DNA from: a virus
IMG/VR virus record: IMGVR_UViG_3300046454_000784
Span: 1 to 45,496 of that record
DNA: 45,496 bases
Reading direction: 5' to 3' (one strand)
Position numbers and translations under genes: made by a program
The notes under the pieces: model-generated
What the model was told of the DNA's origin: nothing
Seen by the model: only the letters and a program-made list of their open reading frames with translations
The model's database searches: none
Shown here: positions 14,676 through 21,636 of the stretch, piece after piece
Position numbering within the stretch: position 1 is the stretch's first letter
Layout of the letters: the number at the start of each line of letters is the position of its first letter

Positions 14676-17180
14676 CTATTCCTGAGGGGTTTGCAGGGTG
14701 GCGGGGAGCGCGGCGGCCGGCGGCGCAGGCGGCGCGGCGCCAGGCTCACCACCGGGCGTGGGCTTGTTGACGGCCGGCCCCGGTTCGGAGGGCGCCGTCG
14801 CCTGCGGGAAGTCCGCTGCCTCGGCCATCGAGCGCTCGTGCGCCCGCTGTAGGTCGTCGGACGCCGCGCGCACGGCGGTGTCGTGGTACTTGTGGTCGAC
14901 ACCCGCCGCCTTGGTCTGGGCGTTCAGCGCTTCGATGCGCAGGCGCATGAACGTCAGTTGCGCGTCGATCTGCGCCTCCTGGGCCGCGCCGGCGTTCTTG
15001 CGCGCCAGGGCCATGTTCAGGAAGGCGTGCGTCTGGTGCTCGAGCTCCTGGGCGCGCGTCAGGCCGAGCTGCGCCTGCTGCTGCTGCATCGCCATCTGCA
15101 TCGCCGTCGTGTCGGGCTGGACGAAGAGCGTGTCGATGCGGTCCATGTTCGCCGCCTGGAAGAGGCGCTTGCGGATCTCGACCTGGTTCACGAGCGGGTC
15201 GCCCTTGAACATCATCAGGATCTCGGAGCGCGCCAGCTTCTGCATATCGGTGGTCATGGTCGGGTCGGCGATCGGGGTCACGCCGCCGCCTAGGCGGTAG
15301 TCTTCCTTCGTCACTTCGCGCGCCACGTCGCCGGCCAGGTAGCGCTCGGTGTCCTTCATGTTGAGGCGATTGAGGCGATAGAGCTTGGCGAGCTCGGCTT
15401 TCTCGGCGCGCCACACGCGCTTGTAGATGGCGGTGTAGACCTTCAGGCCCTGCTCGATCAGCGCCAGGATCGTCGTCGGCGGCGCGTTGGCGATCTGGGC
15501 GTCGCCCTGCAGCACGGAGTTGAGCGAGGCGAGCTCCTTGCACTCGCCGATCAGCAGCCCCAGCAGCTGGAAGAGCACCGTCGAGGGGCCCTTGAAGTCG
15601 GGCGAGTAGATCGCGTCGCGGATCGAGCCGCCCTTGGCGTTCACGCGGACGAACTTGCCCACCTGGAACAGCGTTTGGCCGGAGGGCATGCCCAGCTGGT
15701 CGCTGATGAAGCCGCCGCCCGCGTTCTGCAGCGTCCCGGCGTCGAACATCTGGTTCAGCGTCGTGTTGATCGCGTGGTTCAGCGGCTTGATGAGGTGGCC
15801 GAAGCCCATCGGGTGCGAGCCGCCGTCGATGTTCGGCAGGAACGGGTAGAGCGTATACTGGTCGGCCGGCTGGATAGCCTTGATCGTGTTGCCGTCCTCC
15901 GAGGCGTCGATCCCCTCGCGGTCGTAGCGCGCCACGATGCGCACGACTTTGGCCAAGCGGTGGTGGACGGTGACGATGTAGGGCTCGGGGTAGCCGTCCT
16001 CGTCGAGGTCGAGGCGTCGGTGCTGCTCGATGAAGAAGTGCGGCGCATCGGGGTCGGCCTGGTCGCCACTCTGCACCGCGTCGTCGTAGTTGAACCGCAT
16101 CCCCTCGCCGGCGCCGCCGGGGCCGTAATCGTAGTGGATCCACATGCCGTCGTCGGCGTCTTCGTCGTCGTCAGGCTCGTCGGCGCCGTAGCGCTCGTTC
16201 TCGGTGATCTGGTGCGGGTAGACCAGCAGCTTCTCGCTGTGGCGCGGGGCGAGCTCGAAGCTGGGAGCGTGGTAGTTCCAGACCAAATTCATCAATGAAA
16301 CCAGCAGGCTGCGGTTTCGGCCCAGCAGCGGGTCATGGAAGCTCTTGCGCGCGAAACCACCGCACACCGGCATCTGGTGCAAGCCCAGGTCGGTCTGCGG
16401 TTCCCACTCCGGCATCTCCTCGAGAAGCTGCCAGCTCATGTGCTCGCCGATGCGGTCGGCGCGCCTCTGCTTCTCGCCGGGCGCGACCAGCCAGAGCGGC
16501 TCGACCGGCTCGGAAGGCTGCGGTCCGGGAGGTGCGCCTTGGCCTGGCGCTGCGCCAATCGGCGGGGCAGGCGCCGGCGGCGGGGGTATGGCGGCTGCGG
16601 CCATCGGCGCGGGCGCCGCGCCGCCCATTAGCGCGCCCGTGCTCAGCCGGGGCTGGCCGTCGGGGTGGCTGTCCTTGGTGGCGGGCGTGCCATCGTCATC
16701 GCCCCAGACGACGCCCTTCACCACGTTGCGTCCCTGGACGATCGCCGGATAGGTGCGGCTGCCGAAGTCGATCGCGGCGCGCGCGATCATCGGATAGATC
16801 ACGTTCGACGCGCCCGGCCAGGGCGAAGTCTTGGGCACGGCGTCCTGCGTGGCGAACTTCATCGCCGCGATGGCGCGCTCTTCCCAGCCGGCGCGCGAGG
16901 TGCTGTCGAGATCGAACTCGCGGATGCACTGCTGGCCGATGGTGTCGAGCTCGGCGTCCTCGAGGTAGCGGGCGAGGTTGATGTCCTCGATGTTGTCGAT
17001 CAGCTGCTCGAGGAGCGATCCCGCCGGTGCGTCGCGCTCCTTGGGCGTGCGCTGCTGAGTCTCGTCTTCCTCGAGCTCGTCGTCATTGGGGCCGGCGGCC
17101 TGGTTGAGGTCATCGTCGTCGGGGGCTGGGCCGGCCGCGGCCAGGGCGGAAGAGCCGATACTCGAGTCCACGTAGGCCAT
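14676..17180 (-). CDS. Portal protein
   Basis: The 834-residue protein has the podovirus portal signature near residues 60-130: REFDLDSTSRAGWEERAIAA, then TSPWPGASNVIYPMIARAAI, then FGSRTYPAIVQG. An unusually long Pro/Ala/Gly-rich insert follows (about residues 170-220). The stem and wing regions then have the usual MGFGHLIKPLNHAINTTLNQ and LLGLLIGECKELASLNSVLQ segments, and the C-terminal helical barrel is Gln-rich (AMQMAMQQQQAQLGLTRAQE). It would form the dodecameric DNA channel at one vertex. It follows the homing endonuclease gene with no gap and shares a leftward transcript with the scaffold and capsid genes. Confidence 0.9.
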   Translation of the reverse strand: MAYVDSSIGSSALAAAGPAPDDDDLNQAAGPNDDELEEDETQQRTPKERDAPAGSLLEQLIDNIEDINLARYLEDAELDTIGQQCIREFDLDSTSRAGWEERAIAAMKFATQDAVPKTSPWPGASNVIYPMIARAAIDFGSRTYPAIVQGRNVVKGVVWGDDDGTPATKDSHPDGQPRLSTGALMGGAAPAPMAAAAIPPPPAPAPPIGAAPGQGAPPGPQPSEPVEPLWLVAPGEKQRRADRIGEHMSWQLLEEMPEWEPQTDLGLHQMPVCGGFARKSFHDPLLGRNRSLLVSLMNLVWNYHAPSFELAPRHSEKLLVYPHQITENERYGADEPDDDEDADDGMWIHYDYGPGGAGEGMRFNYDDAVQSGDQADPDAPHFFIEQHRRLDLDEDGYPEPYIVTVHHRLAKVVRIVARYDREGIDASEDGNTIKAIQPADQYTLYPFLPNIDGGSHPMGFGHLIKPLNHAINTTLNQMFDAGTLQNAGGGFISDQLGMPSGQTLFQVGKFVRVNAKGGSIRDAIYSPDFKGPSTVLFQLLGLLIGECKELASLNSVLQGDAQIANAPPTTILALIEQGLKVYTAIYKRVWRAEKAELAKLYRLNRLNMKDTERYLAGDVAREVTKEDYRLGGGVTPIADPTMTTDMQKLARSEILMMFKGDPLVNQVEIRKRLFQAANMDRIDTLFVQPDTTAMQMAMQQQQAQLGLTRAQELEHQTHAFLNMALARKNAGAAQEAQIDAQLTFMRLRIEALNAQTKAAGVDHKYHDTAVRAASDDLQRAHERSMAEAADFPQATAPSEPGPAVNKPTPGGEPGAAPPAPPAAALPATLQTPQE

Positions 17181-17684
17181 TTAGGCTGCCCTCACAAATA
17201 GAGGATCCCGAAGTAGTCGGGCTGACTTCAGATAGGCCGCGTGCGCCTCCTCGGGCGTGTCGAAGCGCCCCAGATAGATGCTCCGCTTCTTGTACCAGAT
17301 ATTCGCTTGCCACCTACCGGACCTTACGCGAGAGACGCCTTTGAAGCCGCTAGTATTGGTCTTCTTCAATCTGGCGTTAGCCTGATTTTGTTCGTCGGTG
17401 GCTAAGCGTAGATTGATCCACCAGTTGTGGTCTCCCACTCCGTCCTCATGGTCAATATCCATCGCCGGCCATGCCCCGGTCTTTAGAGCCCACGCCGCGC
17501 GGTGCGCCGCCACGGACACGCCGTCAACATTGATGCGGCGATAGCCCCTGGTGTTCACCGTGCCCGCGACCTGACCGGCTCGGCGATTGTTCCAGGAGAT
17601 GCGCCACCGTAACACTCCTGTCGCTGCATCATATGACAACAGCTCTCGCAGGCGTTCCACGGGGACGGTCGTTGGCGCAATCAT
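17181..17684 (-). CDS. HNH homing endonuclease with AP2 DNA-binding domain
   Basis: The 167-residue protein has an HNH_3-type nuclease core at about residues 50-110 (VAAHRAAWALKTGAWPAMDI, then DHEDGVGDHNWWINLRLAT). An AP2/ERF-like DNA-binding domain follows (SGFKGVSRVRSGRWQANIWY, then YLGRFDTPEEAHAAYLKSAR). This two-domain form is the usual free-standing phage homing endonuclease. It sits directly before the portal gene, and its base composition is less GC-rich than the portal's. It is a selfish element in the packaging block; the portal is not interrupted. Confidence 0.9.
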   Translation of the reverse strand: MIAPTTVPVERLRELLSYDAATGVLRWRISWNNRRAGQVAGTVNTRGYRRINVDGVSVAAHRAAWALKTGAWPAMDIDHEDGVGDHNWWINLRLATDEQNQANARLKKTNTSGFKGVSRVRSGRWQANIWYKKRSIYLGRFDTPEEAHAAYLKSARLLRDPLFVRAA

Positions 17685-17723
17685 GCGCTTTCAGTAGCGC
17701 GCGCCGCGGGGGTGTGGCAAACA

Positions 17724-17790
17724 GGGCGTGCGCCACGCCCTTAGTCCTTCCTGGACTGCACCGTCCCCCCGTGATGCCCGGGCGTGGCGC
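17724..17790. repeat. Nested inverted repeats upstream of the homing endonuclease
   Basis: An 11-base inverted repeat (GCGCCACGCCC at the left, GGGCGTGGCGC at the right) flanks about 39 bases. The left arm is also part of a local hairpin (GGGCGT, 5-base loop, ACGCCC). Between the arms is a small hairpin (AGTCC, TTCCT, GGACT). Read leftward, the local hairpin is followed by TGTTTG, so it could act as a weak terminator before the endonuclease gene. It could instead be a trace of the element's insertion. Confidence 0.4.
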
Positions 17791-17796
17791 AATCTC

Positions 17797-18012
17797 TCAC
17801 CCAGCGTCGTCGACCCACTCGTAGAGCGCGGGCTCGTGGTAGCTGTAGCCGCGCGATGGATTGTCCGGCTCGACGGGGTTGAGCCACTCGCTGTCGGTGC
17901 GCTGATGGTGGCGCACGATCCAGCGCGGCTCGCGGGCCAGGTAGGCGATGTTGATGGTGCGGCGCTGGCGGCGGCCGTCGCGCATGGCGACCTGGTGGGG
18001 CTCGGGCGTCAC
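17797..18012 (-). CDS. Small protein of unknown function
   Basis: I choose the GTG that overlaps the stop of the upstream gene (GTGA), giving 71 residues. The middle (RRTINIAYLAREPRWIVRHH) is basic and the end (SYHEPALYEWVDDAG) is aromatic and acidic. No domain is recognised. It is the last member of a run of sixteen short coupled genes between the large terminase and the portal. Confidence 0.55.
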   Translation of the reverse strand: MTPEPHQVAMRDGRRQRRTINIAYLAREPRWIVRHHQRTDSEWLNPVEPDNPSRGYSYHEPALYEWVDDAG

Positions 18013-18257
18013 GGCGTCTCGCCGTAGTGATTGACCGCGCGCCGTCGCGACCACAGCGACAGCCTGGGGTGCGCCCGGCGTTGGCGGCGAGGCAGATCGG
18101 CGGTGGCCACAAGCGCCGCCTTGCTCTCGCGGGCCCAGATGCGGGTGATCGTGGTGACGCCGACGTCGTAACGCTGCGCGAGCACCGGCGCGGACTCGCG
18201 GGAGAGGTAGATCGCCCGGTAGTCGTCATCGGAGAGCTTGCGCAGGTCGGGCCTCAT
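18009..18257 (-). CDS. Small helix-turn-helix-like protein
   Basis: The 82-residue protein begins MRPDLRKLSDDDYRAIY. The segment SAPVLAQRYDVGVTTITRIW has the spacing of a helix-turn-helix (A-x3-Y-x-V-x4-I-x-I-W), so it may bind DNA. The C-terminal third is Arg-rich (DLPRRQRRAHPRLSLWSRRR). Its ATG overlaps the stop of the preceding gene. The HTH call is pattern-based; regulation or DNA packing within the packaging operon are both possible. Confidence 0.55.
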   Translation of the reverse strand: MRPDLRKLSDDDYRAIYLSRESAPVLAQRYDVGVTTITRIWARESKAALVATADLPRRQRRAHPRLSLWSRRRAVNHYGETP

Positions 18258-18484
18258 CGGGCATGCCAGGGGTAGGCTTCCCACCAGTAGCGGTGCCAGT
18301 CGATGCCTGGGCCCACGCACGCGAACACGAGGCGCGGATGGGCGCTGTCACGGTAGCGCATGCCGGCGACCGCCGCCGTGACGGCCTGGCGGTCGGGCAG
18401 CGCAGCGTATTCATCGACCGTCATGGCCAGGGAGAACGCCTTGGTCATGTGCTGGACCGCGTCGATGTGGCTGCGCTCGCTCAC
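18254..18484 (-). CDS. Small protein of unknown function
   Basis: I choose a GTG that overlaps the stop of the upstream gene (GTGA), giving 76 residues. The first half is helical (MTKAFSLAMTVDEYAALPDR), and the C-terminus is rich in Trp and Tyr (GIDWHRYWWEAYPWHAR). The downstream gene begins inside its stop codon (ATGA). No domain is recognised. Confidence 0.55.
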   Translation of the reverse strand: MSERSHIDAVQHMTKAFSLAMTVDEYAALPDRQAVTAAVAGMRYRDSAHPRLVFACVGPGIDWHRYWWEAYPWHAR

Positions 18485-18660
18485 CGCTTCCTCGGAAATG
18501 CCGTCTTGCCGCGCACCACCGCATTCGCCTCGCGAATCGCGCGGCCCTCGTCCCCGGTCTTGGCCAGGACACCGTTGGCCACGTCGCGCCACTGCCGGCG
18601 CTTCTTCGGGGTGTTGGCCTTCTTGGTCTTCTGGCTGGCTTGGGCTGGGGTCCAGGGCAT
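18481..18660 (-). CDS. Small basic phage protein
   Basis: The 59-residue frame begins MPWTPAQASQKTKKANTPKK and ends KTAFPRKR. The MPWTP opening and the KKANTPKxxRQWxDVAN pattern are common in very small phage proteins of unknown function. It is strongly basic, so nucleic-acid binding is plausible. Both ends overlap neighbours (ATGA at the start, GTGA at the end), which supports it as a real gene despite its size. Confidence 0.6.
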   Translation of the reverse strand: MPWTPAQASQKTKKANTPKKRRQWRDVANGVLAKTGDEGRAIREANAVVRGKTAFPRKR

Positions 18661-18920
18661 CAGGCGGGCCCTCCGCTACCCGCGCCGCCAGGTCGTTCAT
18701 AGACGATGGTCGACACGCCTTCCTTCTGGGCGGCCAGTCGCTCCTGCGCATTAGCGATGCGCCGCAGGCTCGCGGCGACGGACATCATGTCCATGAGCGT
18801 CCGAACCACCACTCGCGCCGCCGCGTCCTTCTGGCCAGCCGTGGGCTCGCCGTCCGCGCGGAACATGGCGGCAACGATCTCAATGTCTTCGCCGATGTTG
18901 TCGGTCTGGCTGTCGATCAT
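18660..18920 (-). CDS. Small helical protein of unknown function
   Basis: The 86-residue protein is predicted mainly helical (DIEIVAAMFRADGEPTAGQK, then VVVRTLMDMMSVAASLRRIA), with a short flexible Gly/Pro tail. There is no membrane segment. The start follows the KTSC gene after 8 bases, and the stop overlaps the next ATG. No family is recognised. Confidence 0.55.
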   Translation of the reverse strand: MIDSQTDNIGEDIEIVAAMFRADGEPTAGQKDAAARVVVRTLMDMMSVAASLRRIANAQERLAAQKEGVSTIVYERPGGAGSGGPA

Positions 18921-18928
18921 GGCGTCTC

Positions 18929-19153
18929 CTAGAGCTTCACGCTCGCATGGTGGTCGCGGATCTTCTGCATGAAGAACCCGCCGATCGACTTGTTGCCGGC
19001 CATCGCTTCGACCTTCTCGGCCGGCACGTCGGCGTACCTGTAGGCCGCGCCGGACGTGAACTGGACGGTCAGGTCGCGGGTGTTCGGGTCGTAGGCGTAG
19101 CCCGTCATCATCGAGGACTTCACCGGCGTGAGGTCAGGGAGTTTGGCCATCAT
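18929..19153 (-). CDS. KTSC-domain protein
   Basis: The 74-residue protein fits the KTSC domain. VKSSMMTGYAYDPNTRDLTV gives the S-S-x-I/M-x-x-x-G-Y-D opening, then QFTSGAAYRYADVPAEKVEA gives F-x-x-G-x-x-Y-x-Y-x-x-V-P, and SIGGFFMQKIR gives S-x-G-x-(F/Y)-F-x-x-x-I-R. KTSC proteins are small beta proteins, sometimes fused to RNA-binding or lysyl-tRNA synthetase domains; their exact role is unsettled. Two adjacent ATG codons are possible starts; the first overlaps the stop of the upstream gene. Confidence 0.85.
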   Translation of the reverse strand: MMAKLPDLTPVKSSMMTGYAYDPNTRDLTVQFTSGAAYRYADVPAEKVEAMAGNKSIGGFFMQKIRDHHASVKL

Positions 19154-19440
19154 TCCGTCTCCTTGTGTTTCGCCAGGGCCGCCTCGAGGGCCGCCTCGAG
19201 GGTCTTGCCGCGCGCCGTGGCATCACCGACGCGGGCCCACGGCCCGCGGTGGTCGATGCCGTAGCCGAACGTGCCGGCGGGCGCCACGCGGCGCGCCTCG
19301 GCGTAGAGCGGGTGAATGGGCCGCTGCAAGTCCAGGCGCCGGAAGTGCTTGCGCAGCGCAGCGTTCGCCCGGGCGATGTCGACCACGCGGCGAGGGCGCG
19401 GGCCGTCGACGGGCAGGCGGTGGTTGAACTGCTCGGTCAT
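19150..19440 (-). CDS. Small basic protein of unknown function
   Basis: The 96-residue protein is Arg-rich at first (VDGPRPRRVVDIARANAALR), has a central FGYGIDHRGPWARVGD segment, and ends in an Ala/Glu/Lys helix (KTLEAALEAALAKHKETE). It overlaps both neighbours by ATGA junctions. No domain is recognised. The charge distribution suggests nucleic-acid or protein binding, which is inference only. Confidence 0.55.
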   Translation of the reverse strand: MTEQFNHRLPVDGPRPRRVVDIARANAALRKHFRRLDLQRPIHPLYAEARRVAPAGTFGYGIDHRGPWARVGDATARGKTLEAALEAALAKHKETE

Positions 19441-19667
19441 CGGAAGCTCTTGTAGTTGGCCTCGAGGATCACGCGCGTCGAGACGCGGGCGCGCTTGCGG
19501 AGGGGATCGCTGGGGCGGGGCTTCCTGTCGGCGAACAGCCGCTGGCGGGCTCGCGTGCGCTGGCGGGACATCGAGTCGGTGGGGCCGCGCATGTTCCGGG
19601 TCCGATCCAACTCCCCTTGGCGCTTTGCGCCGTCACCCGTGCCGGGTCGGTAGCGTCGAAACTTCAT
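19437..19667 (-). CDS. Small strongly basic protein
   Basis: I choose the internal ATG that overlaps the stop of the upstream gene and has GGGAGA 7 bases before it. The 76-residue product starts MKFRRYRPGTGDGAKR. It is dominated by Arg and Lys (SRQRTRARQRLFADRKPRP), so it probably binds DNA or RNA. A longer in-frame extension upstream overlaps the neighbouring gene heavily and is unlikely. No family is recognised. Confidence 0.55.
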   Translation of the reverse strand: MKFRRYRPGTGDGAKRQGELDRTRNMRGPTDSMSRQRTRARQRLFADRKPRPSDPLRKRARVSTRVILEANYKSFR

Positions 19668-19987
19668 CGTCTGTCTCCCGTGGTGTTCAGCAGATACTGC
19701 ACTGCTTTGATGAGCTCGTCTTCCTGGTAGCCGCTCTCGTGCAGGTTCCAGGCCCACCACGTCGAGGACAGCGGCGTCTCGCACTCACGGATGAACGCGC
19801 GGCTGGCCGGGGGCAGCATATCGAACCAGCGGATGTCCTGGCGCTCGTCGGGCGAGGGCTTGAGGATCAGCGCCACCATATCGCGCTTGAGGTCGGGCTG
19901 GGCCAGGCGCGCGGCTTTCGCCAGCGCCTCGGCGGTGTTCTGGCCGCGCATGGCCGCGACGCGGGCTATGTCCTCATCTAGGGCCAT
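19664..19987 (-). CDS. Small helical protein of unknown function
   Basis: The 107-residue product is helical throughout (DEDIARVAAMRGQNTAEALA, then QPDLKRDMVALILKPSPDER, then DIRWFDMLPPASRAFIRECE) and has a Trp-rich stretch (STWWAWNLHESGYQEDEL). It overlaps the upstream gene by 14 bases and the downstream gene by ATGA. Near its end an ACACCACGGGAGA sequence serves as the Shine-Dalgarno region of the next gene. No family is recognised. Confidence 0.55.
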   Translation of the reverse strand: MALDEDIARVAAMRGQNTAEALAKAARLAQPDLKRDMVALILKPSPDERQDIRWFDMLPPASRAFIRECETPLSSTWWAWNLHESGYQEDELIKAVQYLLNTTGDRR

Positions 19988-20222
19988 CGGCTTCCGAGGG
20001 GTCGTAGAGGCGCGTGGGTGGCGCGTCGGCCTGGGCGATCATTCGCGCGAAGTGCTCGCGGGCGTCGGCGATCTGGACGAGCCAATAGGCACGCATCGCC
20101 ACGTCCATCGTGCCGAAGAAGGTCCAGCGCAGGCCGCGCTGCAGGCCGCCGCGCTCGGCCAGGTGGATCTCGACCCAGCCGGGGAACTTGCCGCGGCGCA
20201 GATACCAGCGGGTGTCAGTCAT
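19974..20222 (-). CDS. Small protein of unknown function
   Basis: I choose the ATG that overlaps the preceding stop, giving 82 residues. It begins with a compact beta-like part (MTDTRWYLRRGKFPGWVEIH), followed by a hydrophobic helix (GTMDVAMRAYWLVQIADARE). The end overlaps the next gene by 14 bases, the longest overlap in this cluster. No domain is recognised. Confidence 0.55.
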   Translation of the reverse strand: MTDTRWYLRRGKFPGWVEIHLAERGGLQRGLRWTFFGTMDVAMRAYWLVQIADAREHFARMIAQADAPPTRLYDPSEADGPR

Positions 20223-20542
20223 CGGCCAATCACCGAGCGGAGCTCTTCGGCCGACACGCGGAAGAACTCGCCCGGCCTGATTTGCGCCTCGTGTCCCATG
20301 CCGCCGGGGATCACGGTGAAGGCGACCCAGGGCCTGTCGCGCCAGATCATCCAGAGCCAGAGCTCGAGGGGTGTCCGCGCCGAGTTCATGCCCCAGCCAG
20401 CGTCCTCGAACCCCTGCTGCGTCATCGGCGTCATGGTCGCAGCCTCGCCGGCAGCGACGGCTTGGGCCTCGCTGAGATAGCCGCCGATGACGGCCGGCCA
20501 ACGGGCCGCTGCGCTGGGCGCGAGGATCAGGACGTAGCTCAC
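20219..20542 (-). CDS. Small protein of unknown function
   Basis: The 107-residue product has an alternating alpha/beta appearance (MSYVLILAPSAAARWPAVIG, then GGYLSEAQAVAAGEAATMTP) and a Trp-rich middle (PLELWLWMIWRDRPWVAFTV). The short WxAVxGGYLSEAQA pattern may bind another phage protein; nothing catalytic is seen. It is coupled at both ends by ATGA overlaps. Confidence 0.55.
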   Translation of the reverse strand: MSYVLILAPSAAARWPAVIGGYLSEAQAVAAGEAATMTPMTQQGFEDAGWGMNSARTPLELWLWMIWRDRPWVAFTVIPGGMGHEAQIRPGEFFRVSAEELRSVIGR

Positions 20543-20928
20543 CGGCGCGGCTCGATCGGCTTGATGTTGGGGTGCTCTCGCCGCCGCGTCAGCTTGCCGA
20601 TCATCTCGGGCGTGATGTGTTGCGCCTCGTCAATCCAGGGTCCGCCGGTGATCTCGCCGGGCTTCGTGCGTCGTAGCCCCGTCAGCGCGTTGTCGATCTG
20701 GCTGAGCGCACCCATCAGGTCGGGCAGCGGCCGCCAGCCGCGCGGGAGGCCGTACTTCTCGGCGGCGGCGCGCGCCAGGCTCTGCGCGTACTCGAGCTCT
20801 GTGCGCCGCTTGCCCGAGACGATCTCTCCGATGTGGAACGCGCCGAGCACCGCCAGGCCCAGGATGGTGACGAGCGCGGCCAGGAGCAGCGCGCCCTCAG
20901 CGAGATGGAAAGCTTGGTCGGTGGTCAT
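20539..20928 (-). CDS. Single-pass membrane protein
   Basis: The 129-residue protein starts at the ATG overlapping the upstream stop. Residues about 11-37 form one transmembrane helix (LLLAALVTILGLAVLGAFHI), followed by a soluble helical domain (LARAAAEKYGLPRGWRPLPD) and a basic end (LTRRREHPNIKPIEPRR). The topology resembles small phage inner-membrane proteins such as spanin components, but there is no partner lipoprotein next to it. Function is unknown. Confidence 0.55.
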   Translation of the reverse strand: MTTDQAFHLAEGALLLAALVTILGLAVLGAFHIGEIVSGKRRTELEYAQSLARAAAEKYGLPRGWRPLPDLMGALSQIDNALTGLRRTKPGEITGGPWIDEAQHITPEMIGKLTRRREHPNIKPIEPRR

Positions 20929-21119
20929 GCGGTGATGTCCTTCAGGTCCCATACGCGCACCTTGGCGACGGCGCGCTCCCATACCTCGAACGCCTCGACG
21001 TTGCCCTGGGTGCAGAGCTTCTCGCCCTCCTGGGCGGCCTCGGTGATCGTCTCGTACTCGCCGTTGTGCGGCACGAACTCGCGCTCGCCCACCTCGCGGA
21101 TGAAGAGCTTGGCGGTCAT
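20925..21119 (-). CDS. Small protein of unknown function
   Basis: The 64-residue product begins MTAKLFIREVGEREFVPHNG and looks like a compact alpha/beta fold. It ends VWERAVAKVRVWDLKDITA. Both ends have ATGA overlaps. No family is recognised. Confidence 0.5.
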   Translation of the reverse strand: MTAKLFIREVGEREFVPHNGEYETITEAAQEGEKLCTQGNVEAFEVWERAVAKVRVWDLKDITA

Positions 21120-21493
21120 TGGGGGTTGCTCCGCATGCTCTCGATCGGCGTGGAATAGGCCATCGCCATGCCGCGCAGGAAGCCGGGGAAAGCGGCGGCG
21201 ATGCCCTCGGCCATCTCCACGGTGGAGTCGCGCATGACGGCGCCTAGGGCGGCGCCGACCACTATGGCCGCGCTCTCGGCTTCGCCCTCGTCCATCGGGC
21301 CAAACTCGCAGAGCATGACCTGCACCGCCGAGGAGATGGCGTTCATGAGCCGCTCTTTTCGCGTGGCGTTGGGTTGCGGATGCACGAGCTCGGCATGCTC
21401 CATGAAGGCGTCGAGCAGTCCGACGACGCCTGCGACCAGGAGCGGCACGTCTTCGCCCTCGACCATGATGCCGGGTCCGGAGATGGTGCTCAC
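21116..21493 (-). CDS. Small protein of unknown function
   Basis: The gene starts with GTG overlapping the upstream stop (GTGA). The 125-residue product is helix-rich and acidic (MVEGEDVPLLVAGVVGLLDA, then RKERLMNAISSAVQVMLCEF, then EGEAESAAIVVGAALGAVMR). Its hydrophobic stretches contain small residues, but none is long and uniform enough to be a confident membrane segment. No family is recognised. Confidence 0.5.
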   Translation of the reverse strand: MSTISGPGIMVEGEDVPLLVAGVVGLLDAFMEHAELVHPQPNATRKERLMNAISSAVQVMLCEFGPMDEGEAESAAIVVGAALGAVMRDSTVEMAEGIAAAFPGFLRGMAMAYSTPIESMRSNPQ

Positions 21494-21630
21494 GGCTGCA
21501 CCGGCGCGAAGCTGATCGCCAGGCCGCCAACGAAGCCCAGCAGGAACGCTATGGCGATCAGCGGCCAGTAGGCGCGCAGCCAGTCGGCAAAGAGCGCGGT
21601 CGACACGCTGATGCGCTGAAGAGGGGTCAT
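21490..21630 (-). CDS. 46-residue membrane protein
   Basis: The short frame starts MTPLQRISVSTALFADWLRA and has one obvious transmembrane helix (WPLIAIAFLLGFVGGLAISF). The start is 6 bases from the end of the upstream coiled-coil membrane protein gene, and the stop overlaps the next GTG. Size and layout would suit a holin-like or antiholin-like protein, but no lysozyme gene is nearby. Confidence 0.5.
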   Translation of the reverse strand: MTPLQRISVSTALFADWLRAYWPLIAIAFLLGFVGGLAISFAPVQP

Positions 21631-21636
21631 GGTCGC

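Noticed and set aside
19680-19721. Promoter at the ACACCACGGGAGA site before the basic protein gene
   Set aside because: The ACACCAC-SD part is perfect and AGTATC is at the right distance, but there is no TTGAC-like -35 box and the site is inside a coding gene.
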